Virus record (IMG/VR): IMGVR_UViG_3300009155_000294
Span: 1-22,562 of that record
Origin: a virus
Direction: 5' to 3' (one strand)
Length of the DNA: 22,562 nt
The number at the start of each line of letters is the position of its first letter. Positions within the stretch are counted from its first letter, which is position 1. Both the position numbers and the translations under genes were made by a program. Below are positions 14,902 through 20,020 of the stretch, one piece after another. A model generated the notes under the pieces. It saw only the letters and a program-made list of their open reading frames with translations. It was not told the DNA's origin and searched no databases.

Positions 14902-15603
14902 ATTGATCCCATCAGTTTGTGTTTACTTGCAGCCGGGTTGGTTAAAAACATCCAGCAAGGCTGTGAGCTATACAAACAAGCAAAAGAGTCTTTTGTTCAA
15001 GTCAAAAAGACTGCTGATGAAGTCTTAGCAATCGGTAAAGAAGTCCAGGGATTCTGGGGAAAGCTTCTTAGTTTTTTTAATTCACAACCAAAGGTAACAC
15101 ATCATGAACAACCTACTGCAAAATCTAAAAAGCAAGCTTATGTCTCTGTGGATGAGACTCAAGTCAAAATTGACATCGTCCAAAACCTAACAGAGTTTTT
15201 TAAACTTCAAGAGCAGTTAGCTGCTCACATTAGGGAAGAGGAAGAGAAGTCTAAGACTGTCTATGACCCTAATCAAAACCATATGGAGGCAGCTCTTAAA
15301 CGAGTAATGGCTCAACAACAGATGGCTGATTTGGAAGTCCAGATCAGAGAGTGTATGGTGTATCAGAGTCCTCCAGAGATGGGAGCTTTATACAGTTCTG
15401 TACACGATATGAGAGAAACAATTCAGGAGGAACAAGAACAGGCTAGGCTGGTTGAAGAAGCAAAGAATAGGTACAAGCTATGGCTACGAAGGGAAAACCA
15501 AAGAAACTTCCAAGCAAAGTCAGCGTACCTAGTAGGGACCTTGATCGTTATCGTATACCTGTGGGGGTGGTTTCTTCTAGTAAGGAAACTAGGGAGGACA
15601 TAG
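14902..15603 (+). CDS. Hypothetical coiled-coil protein with C-terminal membrane segment, ATT start likely
   Basis: A 233-residue protein if read from the ATT at 14902 (I-D-P-I-S-L), or 228 residues from the TTG at 14917. I prefer ATT because GGAG at 14891-14894 is 7 bases upstream, and because phage relatives commonly start with a short DPI/V-S hydrophobic helix. The N-terminal helix is amphipathic, residues 30-200 are charged helices (AAHIREEEEKSK, TIQEEQEQARLVEEAKNRYK), and a membrane segment lies near the end (AYLVGTLIVIVYLWGWFLLV). Proteins with this plan are found in phage lysis/structural borders without known function. The last 124 bases also encode the next gene in another frame. Confidence 0.55.
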   Translation: MDPISLCLLAAGLVKNIQQGCELYKQAKESFVQVKKTADEVLAIGKEVQGFWGKLLSFFNSQPKVTHHEQPTAKSKKQAYVSVDETQVKIDIVQNLTEFFKLQEQLAAHIREEEEKSKTVYDPNQNHMEAALKRVMAQQQMADLEVQIRECMVYQSPPEMGALYSSVHDMRETIQEEQEQARLVEEAKNRYKLWLRRENQRNFQAKSAYLVGTLIVIVYLWGWFLLVRKLGRT

Positions 15604-15764
15604 TGGGATGGATTGCTGCTTGTGTTTTGATTGCTGTTTTACTTCCTTTGTTGGGGTTGTTGTACTCTGACGTTTTAGAAGTTAAACAAGAGTCAAAAGC
15701 TCAAATTGAAAAGGTTGAGAAGCTTAGGCGTGAGATTGAACAAACAAAAAGGGAAAACAAATGA
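15480..15764 (+). CDS. Small membrane protein with C-terminal coiled coil, overlapping the previous gene
   Basis: A 94-residue protein. The first 40 or so residues (KGKPKKLPSKVSVPSRDLDR, then YRIPVGVVSSS) are basic and read out of frame within the preceding gene. Then come a membrane segment (IAACVLIAVLLPLLGLLYSDV) and a charged helix (EKVEKLRREIEQTKRENK). The ATG at 15480 has a modest TAGG upstream. The overlap of 124 bases is long, so a later start (GTG codons near 15561-15567) cannot be excluded, though the SVPSRDLDRYRIPVG stretch looks like a real protein. The stop overlaps the next start (ATGA). Role unknown; membrane location within the lysis cassette is the only clue. Confidence 0.55.
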   Translation: MATKGKPKKLPSKVSVPSRDLDRYRIPVGVVSSSKETREDIVGWIAACVLIAVLLPLLGLLYSDVLEVKQESKAQIEKVEKLRREIEQTKRENK

Positions 15765-15943
15765 GATTGTTTTTGTTATTGTTACTAGTAGCTTGTTCGG
15801 ATTCCTACAGGTATCCGTGCCAAGACCCTAAGAACTGGGGTAAACCCGAATGTGAACCACCTCAGTGTGATGCGTCTGGGACCTGCACCAAAGATTTAAT
15901 TCCAAAGGAGATGTATGAACAATTCAAACAGAAGAAGTCCTGA
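15761..15943 (+). CDS. Small outer-membrane lipoprotein candidate
   Basis: A 60-residue protein starting in an ATGA overlap. The N-terminus MRLFLLLLLVACSDS is a lipoprotein signal with lipobox LVAC, so the mature chain would start at Cys12. The remainder is Cys- and Pro-rich (YPCQDPKNW, CEPPQCDASGTC). Short lipoproteins with YRYPCQDPxNW recur in phage lysis cassettes. Ser at position +2 of the mature protein fits outer-membrane sorting. It could be an accessory lysis lipoprotein or a lipoprotein that blocks superinfection. It is separate from the Rz1 candidate at 16467. It overlaps the next gene by 29 bases. Confidence 0.65.
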   Translation: MRLFLLLLLVACSDSYRYPCQDPKNWGKPECEPPQCDASGTCTKDLIPKEMYEQFKQKKS

Positions 15944-16262
15944 TGAGTGGCACGCCATTGGTCAATTCTGGACACAAATGGCTTTTGCTATGTGTTTGGT
16001 AGGTGCAACTTTTGGTGTGATCTATTGTCTAATCTTTGTTACACAACCTATGGTTGGTCAAGCTAAAAACGATGCAGTGTTGTTTGAGATTCTTAAGACT
16101 GTGTTGACCAGTATGATCTCAATCATTGGTACGTTGATGGCTGTGGGTCATGGAAGCCAAACTTCTGTTGTTCCTCCTGCTGCACCTAAACCACCTGTTC
16201 CCCAGGTTCCCGTTAAACCTTTGAGTGCAAATGTTCCCAGTAACAATACGGAGGTCCCATGA
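15915..16262 (+). CDS. Two-segment membrane protein, holin candidate
   Basis: A 115-residue protein. Residues 1-20 (RRSPDEWHAIGQFWTQ) lead into a first membrane segment (MAFAMCLVGATFGVIYCLIF); a short loop TQPMVGQAKNDAV follows, then a second segment (TVLTSMISIIGTLMAVG), and a Pro/Val-rich cytoplasmic tail. Two segments with a short loop and polar tails is a class II holin plan, and the place just ahead of Rz/Rz1 and the endolysin supports it. The holin assignment is still inference. The start lies 29 bases inside the lipoprotein gene and the stop overlaps the Rz start (ATGA). Confidence 0.6.
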   Translation: MNNSNRRSPDEWHAIGQFWTQMAFAMCLVGATFGVIYCLIFVTQPMVGQAKNDAVLFEILKTVLTSMISIIGTLMAVGHGSQTSVVPPAAPKPPVPQVPVKPLSANVPSNNTEVP

Positions 16263-16741
16263 GTTTGTTTAATCCCTGGGTACTTCTAAGCATTGTTATG
16301 GCTATTTTTAGTAGCTTTGGTGGTGGGTACTATAAGGGTAAACACGATGAGAACACACGGCAGCAGATTGAAATTGCTGCTTTAAATGCAGATGCTAGAC
16401 AAAAAGAACAAGCACTTACTTCTGCTGTAAATGCCCAAGCTAATCAACTCATGAAAGCTAACCAAAATGCAAAACTTCTATCTCAAAAGCGTGCTGCTGA
16501 TATTGACAGTGGTGCTCTCAAGTTGCGGATCGCTGTCAAAGCCTCCGAGTGTTCCGTACACACCTCCTCAGATACCTCCGCTACCACAGGAGCTAACTCA
16601 GGAACAACATCAGCCGAACTTGACGGAGAAACTTCTAAAGCTCTTATCGCCATCACAGACGAAGGAGATGCCGCCATCCGCAAGCTCAACACCTGTCTCT
16701 CCCTCTACAACGAAGCCCTCCAAACCTTGAAAGGAAAATGA
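16259..16741 (+). CDS. Rz: Rz-like inner-membrane spanin
   Basis: A 160-residue protein with an N-terminal membrane anchor (NPWVLLSIVMAIFSSFGGGY), then a periplasmic helix (GKHDENTRQQIEIAALNADA onward), a Cys-containing low-complexity Ser/Thr part, and a final block SKALIAITDEGDAAIRKLNT that matches the C-terminal ALxxIxxxGDxAIRxLN pattern of Rz spanins. I-spanins join with a lipoprotein partner to fuse inner and outer membranes in the last lysis step. The partner Rz1 is nested in this gene in another frame. The last 230 bases are more C-rich than the rest, matching the double-coded stretch. Confidence 0.8.
   Translation: MSLFNPWVLLSIVMAIFSSFGGGYYKGKHDENTRQQIEIAALNADARQKEQALTSAVNAQANQLMKANQNAKLLSQKRAADIDSGALKLRIAVKASECSVHTSSDTSATTGANSGTTSAELDGETSKALIAITDEGDAAIRKLNTCLSLYNEALQTLKGK
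16467..16730 (+). CDS. Rz1: Rz1-like outer-membrane spanin nested inside Rz
   Basis: An 87-residue frame wholly inside Rz, shifted by +1. It begins MQNFYLKSVLLILTVVLSSC, a lipoprotein signal with lipobox LSSC, so the mature lipoprotein would start at Cys20. The mature chain is Pro-rich (KPPSVPYTPPQIPPLPQ near its start), typical of Rz1 o-spanins, which are lipidated, short and rich in proline. Nested Rz1 in Rz is known from lambda. The chance that an alternative frame holds a signal, lipobox and Pro-rich tail by accident is small. It is longer than lambda Rz1. Confidence 0.82.
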   Translation: MQNFYLKSVLLILTVVLSSCGSLSKPPSVPYTPPQIPPLPQELTQEQHQPNLTEKLLKLLSPSQTKEMPPSASSTPVSPSTTKPSKP

Positions 16742-16743
16742 CC

Positions 16744-17172
16744 ATGAACTTATCTGAAAACTTTACTTACGAAGAGTTGACACACACAGACCACCGTGAG
16801 TTTGACAACACCCCTAATGAAACTGAAATGGCTAACCTTGTTCGTTTAGCCGCATTCTTAGAGCAAGTTAAAGAGGTGATAGGTGGTAAGCCTATTATGA
16901 TTAACTCTGCTTTTCGTTGTGCTGAAGTTAACAAAGCTGTTGGTTCTAGTGACCGATCTCAACATCGTCATGGTTGTGCTGCTGACATCCGTGTCCCAGG
17001 TATGACTCCTGATGAGGTTGTCACAGCTATTATGGGTTCTGGTTTACCCTATGACCAAGTGATACGTGAGTTTGATCGTTGGACACATGTAAGCATCCCC
17101 AACACAGAAGAAGCAGAACCACGCTCAATGGCTCTGATTATTGATAAAGCAGGTACTCGACAGTACGCTTAA
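16744..17172 (+). CDS. M15-family peptidoglycan peptidase, endolysin
   Basis: A 142-residue protein. I chose the ATG at 16744, which sits 8 bases after AAGGA; the ATG at 16738 (overlapping the Rz stop) is only 2-3 bases from it. Relatives also begin MxLSENFTxEEL. The zinc-peptidase signature is complete: INSAFRC, then SQHRHGCAADI giving His74 and Asp81, and DRWTHVSI giving His115, with Glu109 nearby. Family members (peptidase M15_3) cut peptide links of peptidoglycan. No signal peptide is seen, so it should need the holin to reach the wall. Its stop codon overlaps the stop of an oppositely directed small gene. Confidence 0.85.
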   Translation: MNLSENFTYEELTHTDHREFDNTPNETEMANLVRLAAFLEQVKEVIGGKPIMINSAFRCAEVNKAVGSSDRSQHRHGCAADIRVPGMTPDEVVTAIMGSGLPYDQVIREFDRWTHVSIPNTEEAEPRSMALIIDKAGTRQYA

Positions 17173-17267
17173 TCTGTATCGTCATAGAGAGCAGCAAGCA
17201 TATAGACAACCCACAAACAGATGCCTATACCAATTGCTGCTCCTAGTAACAAAATAAAAAATATCAT
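17169..17267 (-). CDS. 32-residue single-span membrane micropeptide
   Basis: A short frame from ATG (17267-17265) to TAA (17171-17169). The product is mostly one membrane segment (IFFILLLGAAIGIGICLWVV, then YMLAAL) with an acidic end YDDTD. It starts in an ATGA overlap with the upstream gene, which argues for translational coupling. The stop overlaps that of the endolysin on the other strand. AGAAG lies upstream as a weak ribosome site. Function unknown. The hydrophobic composition over 26 residues without a stop, plus coupling, supports a real gene. Confidence 0.55.
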   Translation of the reverse strand: MIFFILLLGAAIGIGICLWVVYMLAALYDDTD

Positions 17268-17410
17268 ATTGCTTCTTTTTTGTATTCTTGTAAAAGTTTT
17301 CGCAACCACTTGGCGGCTCCAAGTTTTAGCCATTGCTGGTACTCAGACTCAGTAAGACGAACACCAATCGCCCTACCGCTTTTGGTCAGTTCAGTTTTTG
17401 GTCTAGGCAT
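17264..17410 (-). CDS. 48-residue ribbon-helix-helix-like protein
   Basis: Starts at ATG (17410-17408) with GGAG ten bases upstream and ends in TGA overlapping the next start. Sequence parts: a basic N-terminal arm MPRPKTELTKSGR, a strand AIGVRLTE, a helix SEYQQWLKLG and a second helix AAKWLRKLLQEYKKE. Strand-helix-helix in under 50 residues is the Arc/CopG DNA-binding plan. Small phage proteins with the GAAKWLRKLL end are familiar to me, without known target. A possible regulator of late replication-region genes. It overlaps the upstream zinc-finger gene by 25 bases. Confidence 0.6.
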   Translation of the reverse strand: MPRPKTELTKSGRAIGVRLTESEYQQWLKLGAAKWLRKLLQEYKKEAI

Positions 17411-17553
17411 TGGTGTTGTTCTCCTGCTGATTTAACTGTAAATATCATGTTGCATTTGGTGCAACGCCACATTGTTCCTTGTTGAACAACTGTTTGTCGA
17501 TTACCGTGTAACCCACGTAGTCTTCCAAAGAATGTTCTGATTGCTTCAATCAT
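17386..17553 (-). CDS. 55-residue C2HC zinc-finger-like protein
   Basis: Reads from ATG (17553-17551), in an ATGA overlap with the upstream stop, to TGA at 17388-17386. The N-terminal helix MIEAIRTFFGRLRGLHGN is amphipathic and basic. Then WRCTKCN (Cys31, Cys34) and, 13 residues on, HQC (His47, Cys49) could bind one zinc ion. A GAGAGA stretch upstream serves as ribosome site. No family is recognised. The Cys/His spacing suggests a nucleic-acid or protein-binding mini-domain; this is inference. Confidence 0.55.
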   Translation of the reverse strand: MIEAIRTFFGRLRGLHGNRQTVVQQGTMWRCTKCNMIFTVKSAGEQHQCLDQKLN

Positions 17554-17756
17554 GTTTGTCTCTCTTTCATCATGGCTTTCGCCTGTTTGTATGCTGACTT
17601 TGCAATGTCATCGTAATCCAATTCATACCCATCAGGTGCTGTATCTACCAAGGCTTGCATGGCTTTTGCAGCAAAATAGTCCAGCGTTGATATGCCAGCC
17701 CTACCCGAGTCTCTTGGCTCAGGCGTAGGAAATGCTGGATGGTTCTTGAGTTTCAT
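17550..17756 (-). CDS. Small conserved phage hypothetical protein
   Basis: A 68-residue acidic protein with ATGA overlaps at both ends. It begins MKLKNHPAFPTPEPRD and contains STLDYFAAKAMQALVD and a C-terminal helix YDDIAKSAYKQAKAMMKER. The pattern HPAFP, DYFAAxAM, and DIAxxAYxxAxAMMxER is common among small phage and prophage proteins located in replication or accessory regions. I know of no demonstrated function. The motif pattern and coupling make the gene itself secure. Confidence 0.7.
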   Translation of the reverse strand: MKLKNHPAFPTPEPRDSGRAGISTLDYFAAKAMQALVDTAPDGYELDYDDIAKSAYKQAKAMMKERQT

Positions 17757-17875
17757 TTGTAGACCGCCACTACTTCACCACCAAAACTCTTTTGAATTTC
17801 CCTAGCGAGGGACTCTGTCCAAAAAAACTTTGGTTCGTGTTTGTCTTTTGTCCAGACGTATCCGTATAGTTTCAT
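17753..17875 (-). CDS. 40-residue hypothetical protein
   Basis: Reads from ATG (17875-17873) to TGA (17755-17753) with ATGA overlaps on both sides. The product (KLYGYVWTKDKHEPKFFW, then LAREIQKSFGGEVVAVYK) looks like a strand-helix-strand mini-domain rich in aromatic residues. No family is recognised. The support is the exact coupling with both neighbours and a protein-like composition, and the stretch would otherwise be a 115-base gap in a genome without gaps. Confidence 0.5.
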   Translation of the reverse strand: MKLYGYVWTKDKHEPKFFWTESLAREIQKSFGGEVVAVYK

Positions 17876-18162
17876 GTGTTTTCCTTGCGCTGTGGTGGGT
17901 GGGTGTAGAGGGGTATCTTTGGCAAATTAACTGTTGTCGGCGTATTCCAACTCATTGGTTTTGCCCATTCAAGTTTTCGTTCTTCAACATTGATGTACGC
18001 CACAGGCTCTTGCTCTTGCTGTGCCAAGGCTTCTTTGATGGCGGCAATCGCTTTGTACATTTTTTCCGCTGATGCGTTGAACTCATCATCGTTTGTCCAA
18101 TCAATAGACAACTCTGTTTCAAATGCATCAAGTGCTATTTTTAATGCTTCATCTTGTGTCAT
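17872..18162 (-). CDS. Conserved phage hypothetical protein (ALAQxEQEPVA type)
   Basis: A 96-residue protein. The first half is an acidic helix (DEALKIALDAFETELS, then KMYKAIAAIKEALAQQEQEP) and the second half has PVAYINVEERKLEWAK and IPLYTHPPQRKE. The combination of IxAIKEALAQxEQEPVA with a final LYTxPP occurs in many small phage and prophage proteins of proteobacteria. Function is unknown. It starts 2 bases after the upstream stop and ends in an ATGA overlap. Confidence 0.7.
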   Translation of the reverse strand: MTQDEALKIALDAFETELSIDWTNDDEFNASAEKMYKAIAAIKEALAQQEQEPVAYINVEERKLEWAKPMSWNTPTTVNLPKIPLYTHPPQRKENT

Positions 18163-18164
18163 GT

Positions 18165-18419
18165 TTACTCTACGTTATTAGGAACATCTGACAACAAACC
18201 TTTTGATGCCCATTTTTTGTGGTCTTCACTACCTGGTCGTACAGGTTGAATTTTTTCTCCGTCTCCAAGTCTGTACGTACCTTTGTTGAAGGTGCTTTGT
18301 TGGGGCGTAGCAGGTCTTGCTAAAGACGCTAGGGTTACGTCTGCTATTTGTTTCCAACGTTCTTGCATATTGTGCATCTCTTTAAGATTACGTTCGTTTG
18401 CTTCTTGGGATATTTTCAT
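18165..18419 (-). CDS. Small hypothetical protein
   Basis: An 84-residue protein. I chose the ATG at 18419, whose ATGA overlap with the endonuclease stop follows the local pattern; a TTG at 18446 would extend it by nine residues. The N-terminal half is a charged helix (EANERNLKEMHNMQERWKQI) and the second half is polar and probably unstructured (TFNKGTYRLGDGEKIQPVRP). No family is recognised. Confidence 0.6.
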   Translation of the reverse strand: MKISQEANERNLKEMHNMQERWKQIADVTLASLARPATPQQSTFNKGTYRLGDGEKIQPVRPGSEDHKKWASKGLLSDVPNNVE

Positions 18420-18817
18420 ATATGCCTCATGATGTAGTCTTGCCAATGTTGTGTGTCTGAGAAAGTACAGGCGTCCAACTTATTCTTAGCTGCCCAGTCA
18501 AGGTAAGTGGTCTTACTCTTCTTGGTTATGCCTTGGTTGCGTTGCAACACGTAAAGAATAGTGATGTCTGGATGCTGTTCTTTAATAAGTGCAGCTTTCT
18601 TTCTGTCAGAACTTACCCATAGACCTTTGGTTTCTATGTAAACGTTCTTAGTAACAGTGAAGTCTGGTGTGTAAGTGTGGTTGCTTGCCGGGATTACGTA
18701 CTTGATCTTGTCTTGTTCGTAAGCAAGCTTCCACCCTTTTGCTTCGCAAGCAGCTTGAAACTTAGTTTCTAAGCCGCTGCGATACCCCGCAGGGTTGTGT
18801 CGTTTAGGTCTAGGCAT
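18416..18817 (-). CDS. T7-type endonuclease I (Holliday junction resolvase)
   Basis: A 133-residue protein from the ATG at 18817. It has the T7 gp3 layout: AGYRSGLETKFQAACEAKGW, then TPDF, then VYIETKGLW, DRKKAALIKEQHPD and KSKTTYLDWAAKN. The catalytic set of T7 endonuclease I (Glu20, Asp55, Glu65, Lys67) lines up with Glu17, Asp52, Glu62 and Lys64 here, with identical spacing. The enzyme works as a dimer to cut four-way and branched DNA, resolving replication intermediates before packaging and helping to degrade host DNA. It starts one base into the upstream stop (TGATG). Confidence 0.9.
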   Translation of the reverse strand: MPRPKRHNPAGYRSGLETKFQAACEAKGWKLAYEQDKIKYVIPASNHTYTPDFTVTKNVYIETKGLWVSSDRKKAALIKEQHPDITILYVLQRNQGITKKSKTTYLDWAAKNKLDACTFSDTQHWQDYIMRHI

Positions 18818-19005
18818 CAACCAATAAACCGTTCTGTAACTTTATCAATTTCTTGTTCGTACTCATTGATGATGTCGCACAGTCCTTTGATGTAAGCCTC
18901 TAACATACCTACTCTAAAAGCTAATCGGTCTTCAGCTTTACCATCTCGGTACATAGTCTCAGAGGCTTGTCTTGCATTGTCAATAAAAGTTTGATGGTTT
19001 TTCAT
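18817..19005 (-). CDS. Small acidic hypothetical protein
   Basis: A 62-residue protein. I chose the ATG at 19005, in an ATGA overlap with the upstream gene; a TTG at 19044 would add a Cys/Arg-rich stretch that looks like noise. The product is helical and acidic (TFIDNARQASETMYRDG, then FRVGMLEAYIKGLCDIINEY and EQEIDKVTERF). No family is recognised. Location between the exonuclease and endonuclease I suggests DNA metabolism, by position only. Confidence 0.6.
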   Translation of the reverse strand: MKNHQTFIDNARQASETMYRDGKAEDRLAFRVGMLEAYIKGLCDIINEYEQEIDKVTERFIG

Positions 19006-19142
19006 TCTGTTCTTTCTGCTTCTTTTACAAATGCAGCAAACCAAAGTAATTGGTCGCTGTTCAATAGGAATGGGTCTTCACCTGCACACAACCAATGTGC
19101 AAAGCGTGGTGGCATTCTTGGAAGTATTGATCGGTTAAGCAT
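19002..19142 (-). CDS. 46-residue hypothetical protein
   Basis: Reads from ATG (19142-19140) to TGA (19004-19002). A GGGAG ribosome site lies 8 bases upstream, inside the end of the exonuclease gene, with which it overlaps by 8 bases. The stop overlaps the next start. The product (RSILPRMPPRFAHWLCAGE, then LNSDQLLWFAAFVKEAE) has a compact hydrophobic core with Trp and Phe. No family recognised. It fills what would otherwise be a 129-base gap. Confidence 0.55.
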   Translation of the reverse strand: MLNRSILPRMPPRFAHWLCAGEDPFLLNSDQLLWFAAFVKEAERTE

Positions 19143-19797
19143 TTGGAGGCTCCCACATATCGTTTGGTTTTTGCCAGATGTACAACAGTTTCATGTTGAG
19201 GTGGAAGCGATCATCATCGTTATAGAGTTCACGGCACTTGTCGTACCACTCTTCAGGCAGAAGCTCTGCTAAAGCTTGTTCTGCTTTTACTGGACCAATG
19301 CCAGCTACGCCAATGATGTTGTCACTCCTGTCACCTATGAGACTCTGTAAATAAAGGTGTTTTAAACCCTGATCCTTAGACTGAACACTGTGCAACTTCT
19401 TTACAAAGTTGTAGTGTCTGCCAGGTATCTGTAGCAGGTCTTTGTCAATAGAACAAATAACCGTACTTATAGTTTCTTTGTCTTGCTGCACACCCATCTC
19501 ATCATCTGCTTCAAACCCATCACATATTTGTGCTTTGTGTTGTGTTACTAGGAACTCTCGCACAGCTTGCCAATGTGTTGGTCTTGAATCAGGACGGTTA
19601 GCTTTGTAGCTAGGAGCAAGCTCCCTACGAAAATTGTTACTGCCAGTGAGGTACACGTTGTAAGACGTAGCGCCTGTGTCTGCAAGGATGTCTTGAATCA
19701 TTTGGTCAGCCCTTGCTAGAGCTACCCATTGTTCTTCTTTCTCTGCTGACATAGCTCCACGGTACACAACTATGTCTCCGTCAATTAGTGCTTTCAC
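19135..19797 (-). CDS. 5'-3' exonuclease, FEN / T7 gp6-like
   Basis: A 220-residue protein starting at GTG (19797-19795) in a GTGA overlap. Family residues are visible: LIDGDIVVYRG (Asp6, Asp8), an arch region ending APSYKANRP, GFEADDEMG (Glu96, Asp98, Asp99), CSIDKDLLQIPG (Asp118, Asp120), GDRSDNIIG (Asp156, Asp159) and the helix-hairpin-helix GVAGIGPVKAEQAL. These supply the two-metal site and DNA contact of the PolA N-terminal/FEN class. In T7 such an enzyme removes primers and degrades host DNA. The polymerase two genes upstream has no such domain, so the two proteins together would cover the functions of bacterial Pol I. Confidence 0.88.
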   Translation of the reverse strand: MKALIDGDIVVYRGAMSAEKEEQWVALARADQMIQDILADTGATSYNVYLTGSNNFRRELAPSYKANRPDSRPTHWQAVREFLVTQHKAQICDGFEADDEMGVQQDKETISTVICSIDKDLLQIPGRHYNFVKKLHSVQSKDQGLKHLYLQSLIGDRSDNIIGVAGIGPVKAEQALAELLPEEWYDKCRELYNDDDRFHLNMKLLYIWQKPNDMWEPPNA

Positions 19798-20009
19798 TTA
19801 ATGTCCCTGGTTACATAAGCAACTGTTTGTGAATAAGACATTGTGAAACCTAGCTCAACAGCGTACCTGTTCCTAATAACATCCAACTTCTCGTACACTT
19901 CTTTTTCTAAACCAACTGCTTTGTATACTTTTTTTGTAGATACGGGTTGTGGTGTACCCTCAACTTTTTTAGGACGACCTGGTTTACGTTTGTGCATTGT
20001 GATAGTCAT
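19794..20009 (-). CDS. AT-hook plus ribbon-helix-helix DNA-binding protein
   Basis: A 71-residue basic protein starting at the ATG at 20009, with GAGAG six bases upstream; an in-frame ATG at 19997 is a less likely start. Residues 7-15 (KRKPGRPKK) are a textbook AT-hook centred on GRP, which binds the minor groove of A/T tracts. After a linker, KVYKAVGLEKEVYEKLDVIR and a second helix MSYSQTVAYVTRDI fit the strand-helix-helix plan of CopG-type repressors. It lies right after a terminator and ahead of the exonuclease, so it could control its own downstream cluster. Specific target unknown. Confidence 0.65.
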   Translation of the reverse strand: MTITMHKRKPGRPKKVEGTPQPVSTKKVYKAVGLEKEVYEKLDVIRNRYAVELGFTMSYSQTVAYVTRDIK

Positions 20010-20020
20010 TTGTTTCTCTC

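Noticed and set aside
17153-17166. Small inverted repeat GTACT-CGAC-AGTAC near the end of the endolysin gene
   Set aside because: Only 5 bp of stem, inside coding sequence and without a T run on either strand, so not a convincing terminator.
17830-18181. + strand frames over the small - strand genes
   Set aside because: Cys/Phe-rich products typical of antisense noise; the - strand frames here are coupled and have recognisable patterns.
19006-19044. Extension of the 62-residue gene to a TTG at 19044
   Set aside because: The extra residues are Cys/Arg-rich and overlap a better-supported micro-gene; the ATG at 19005 shows the standard ATGA coupling.
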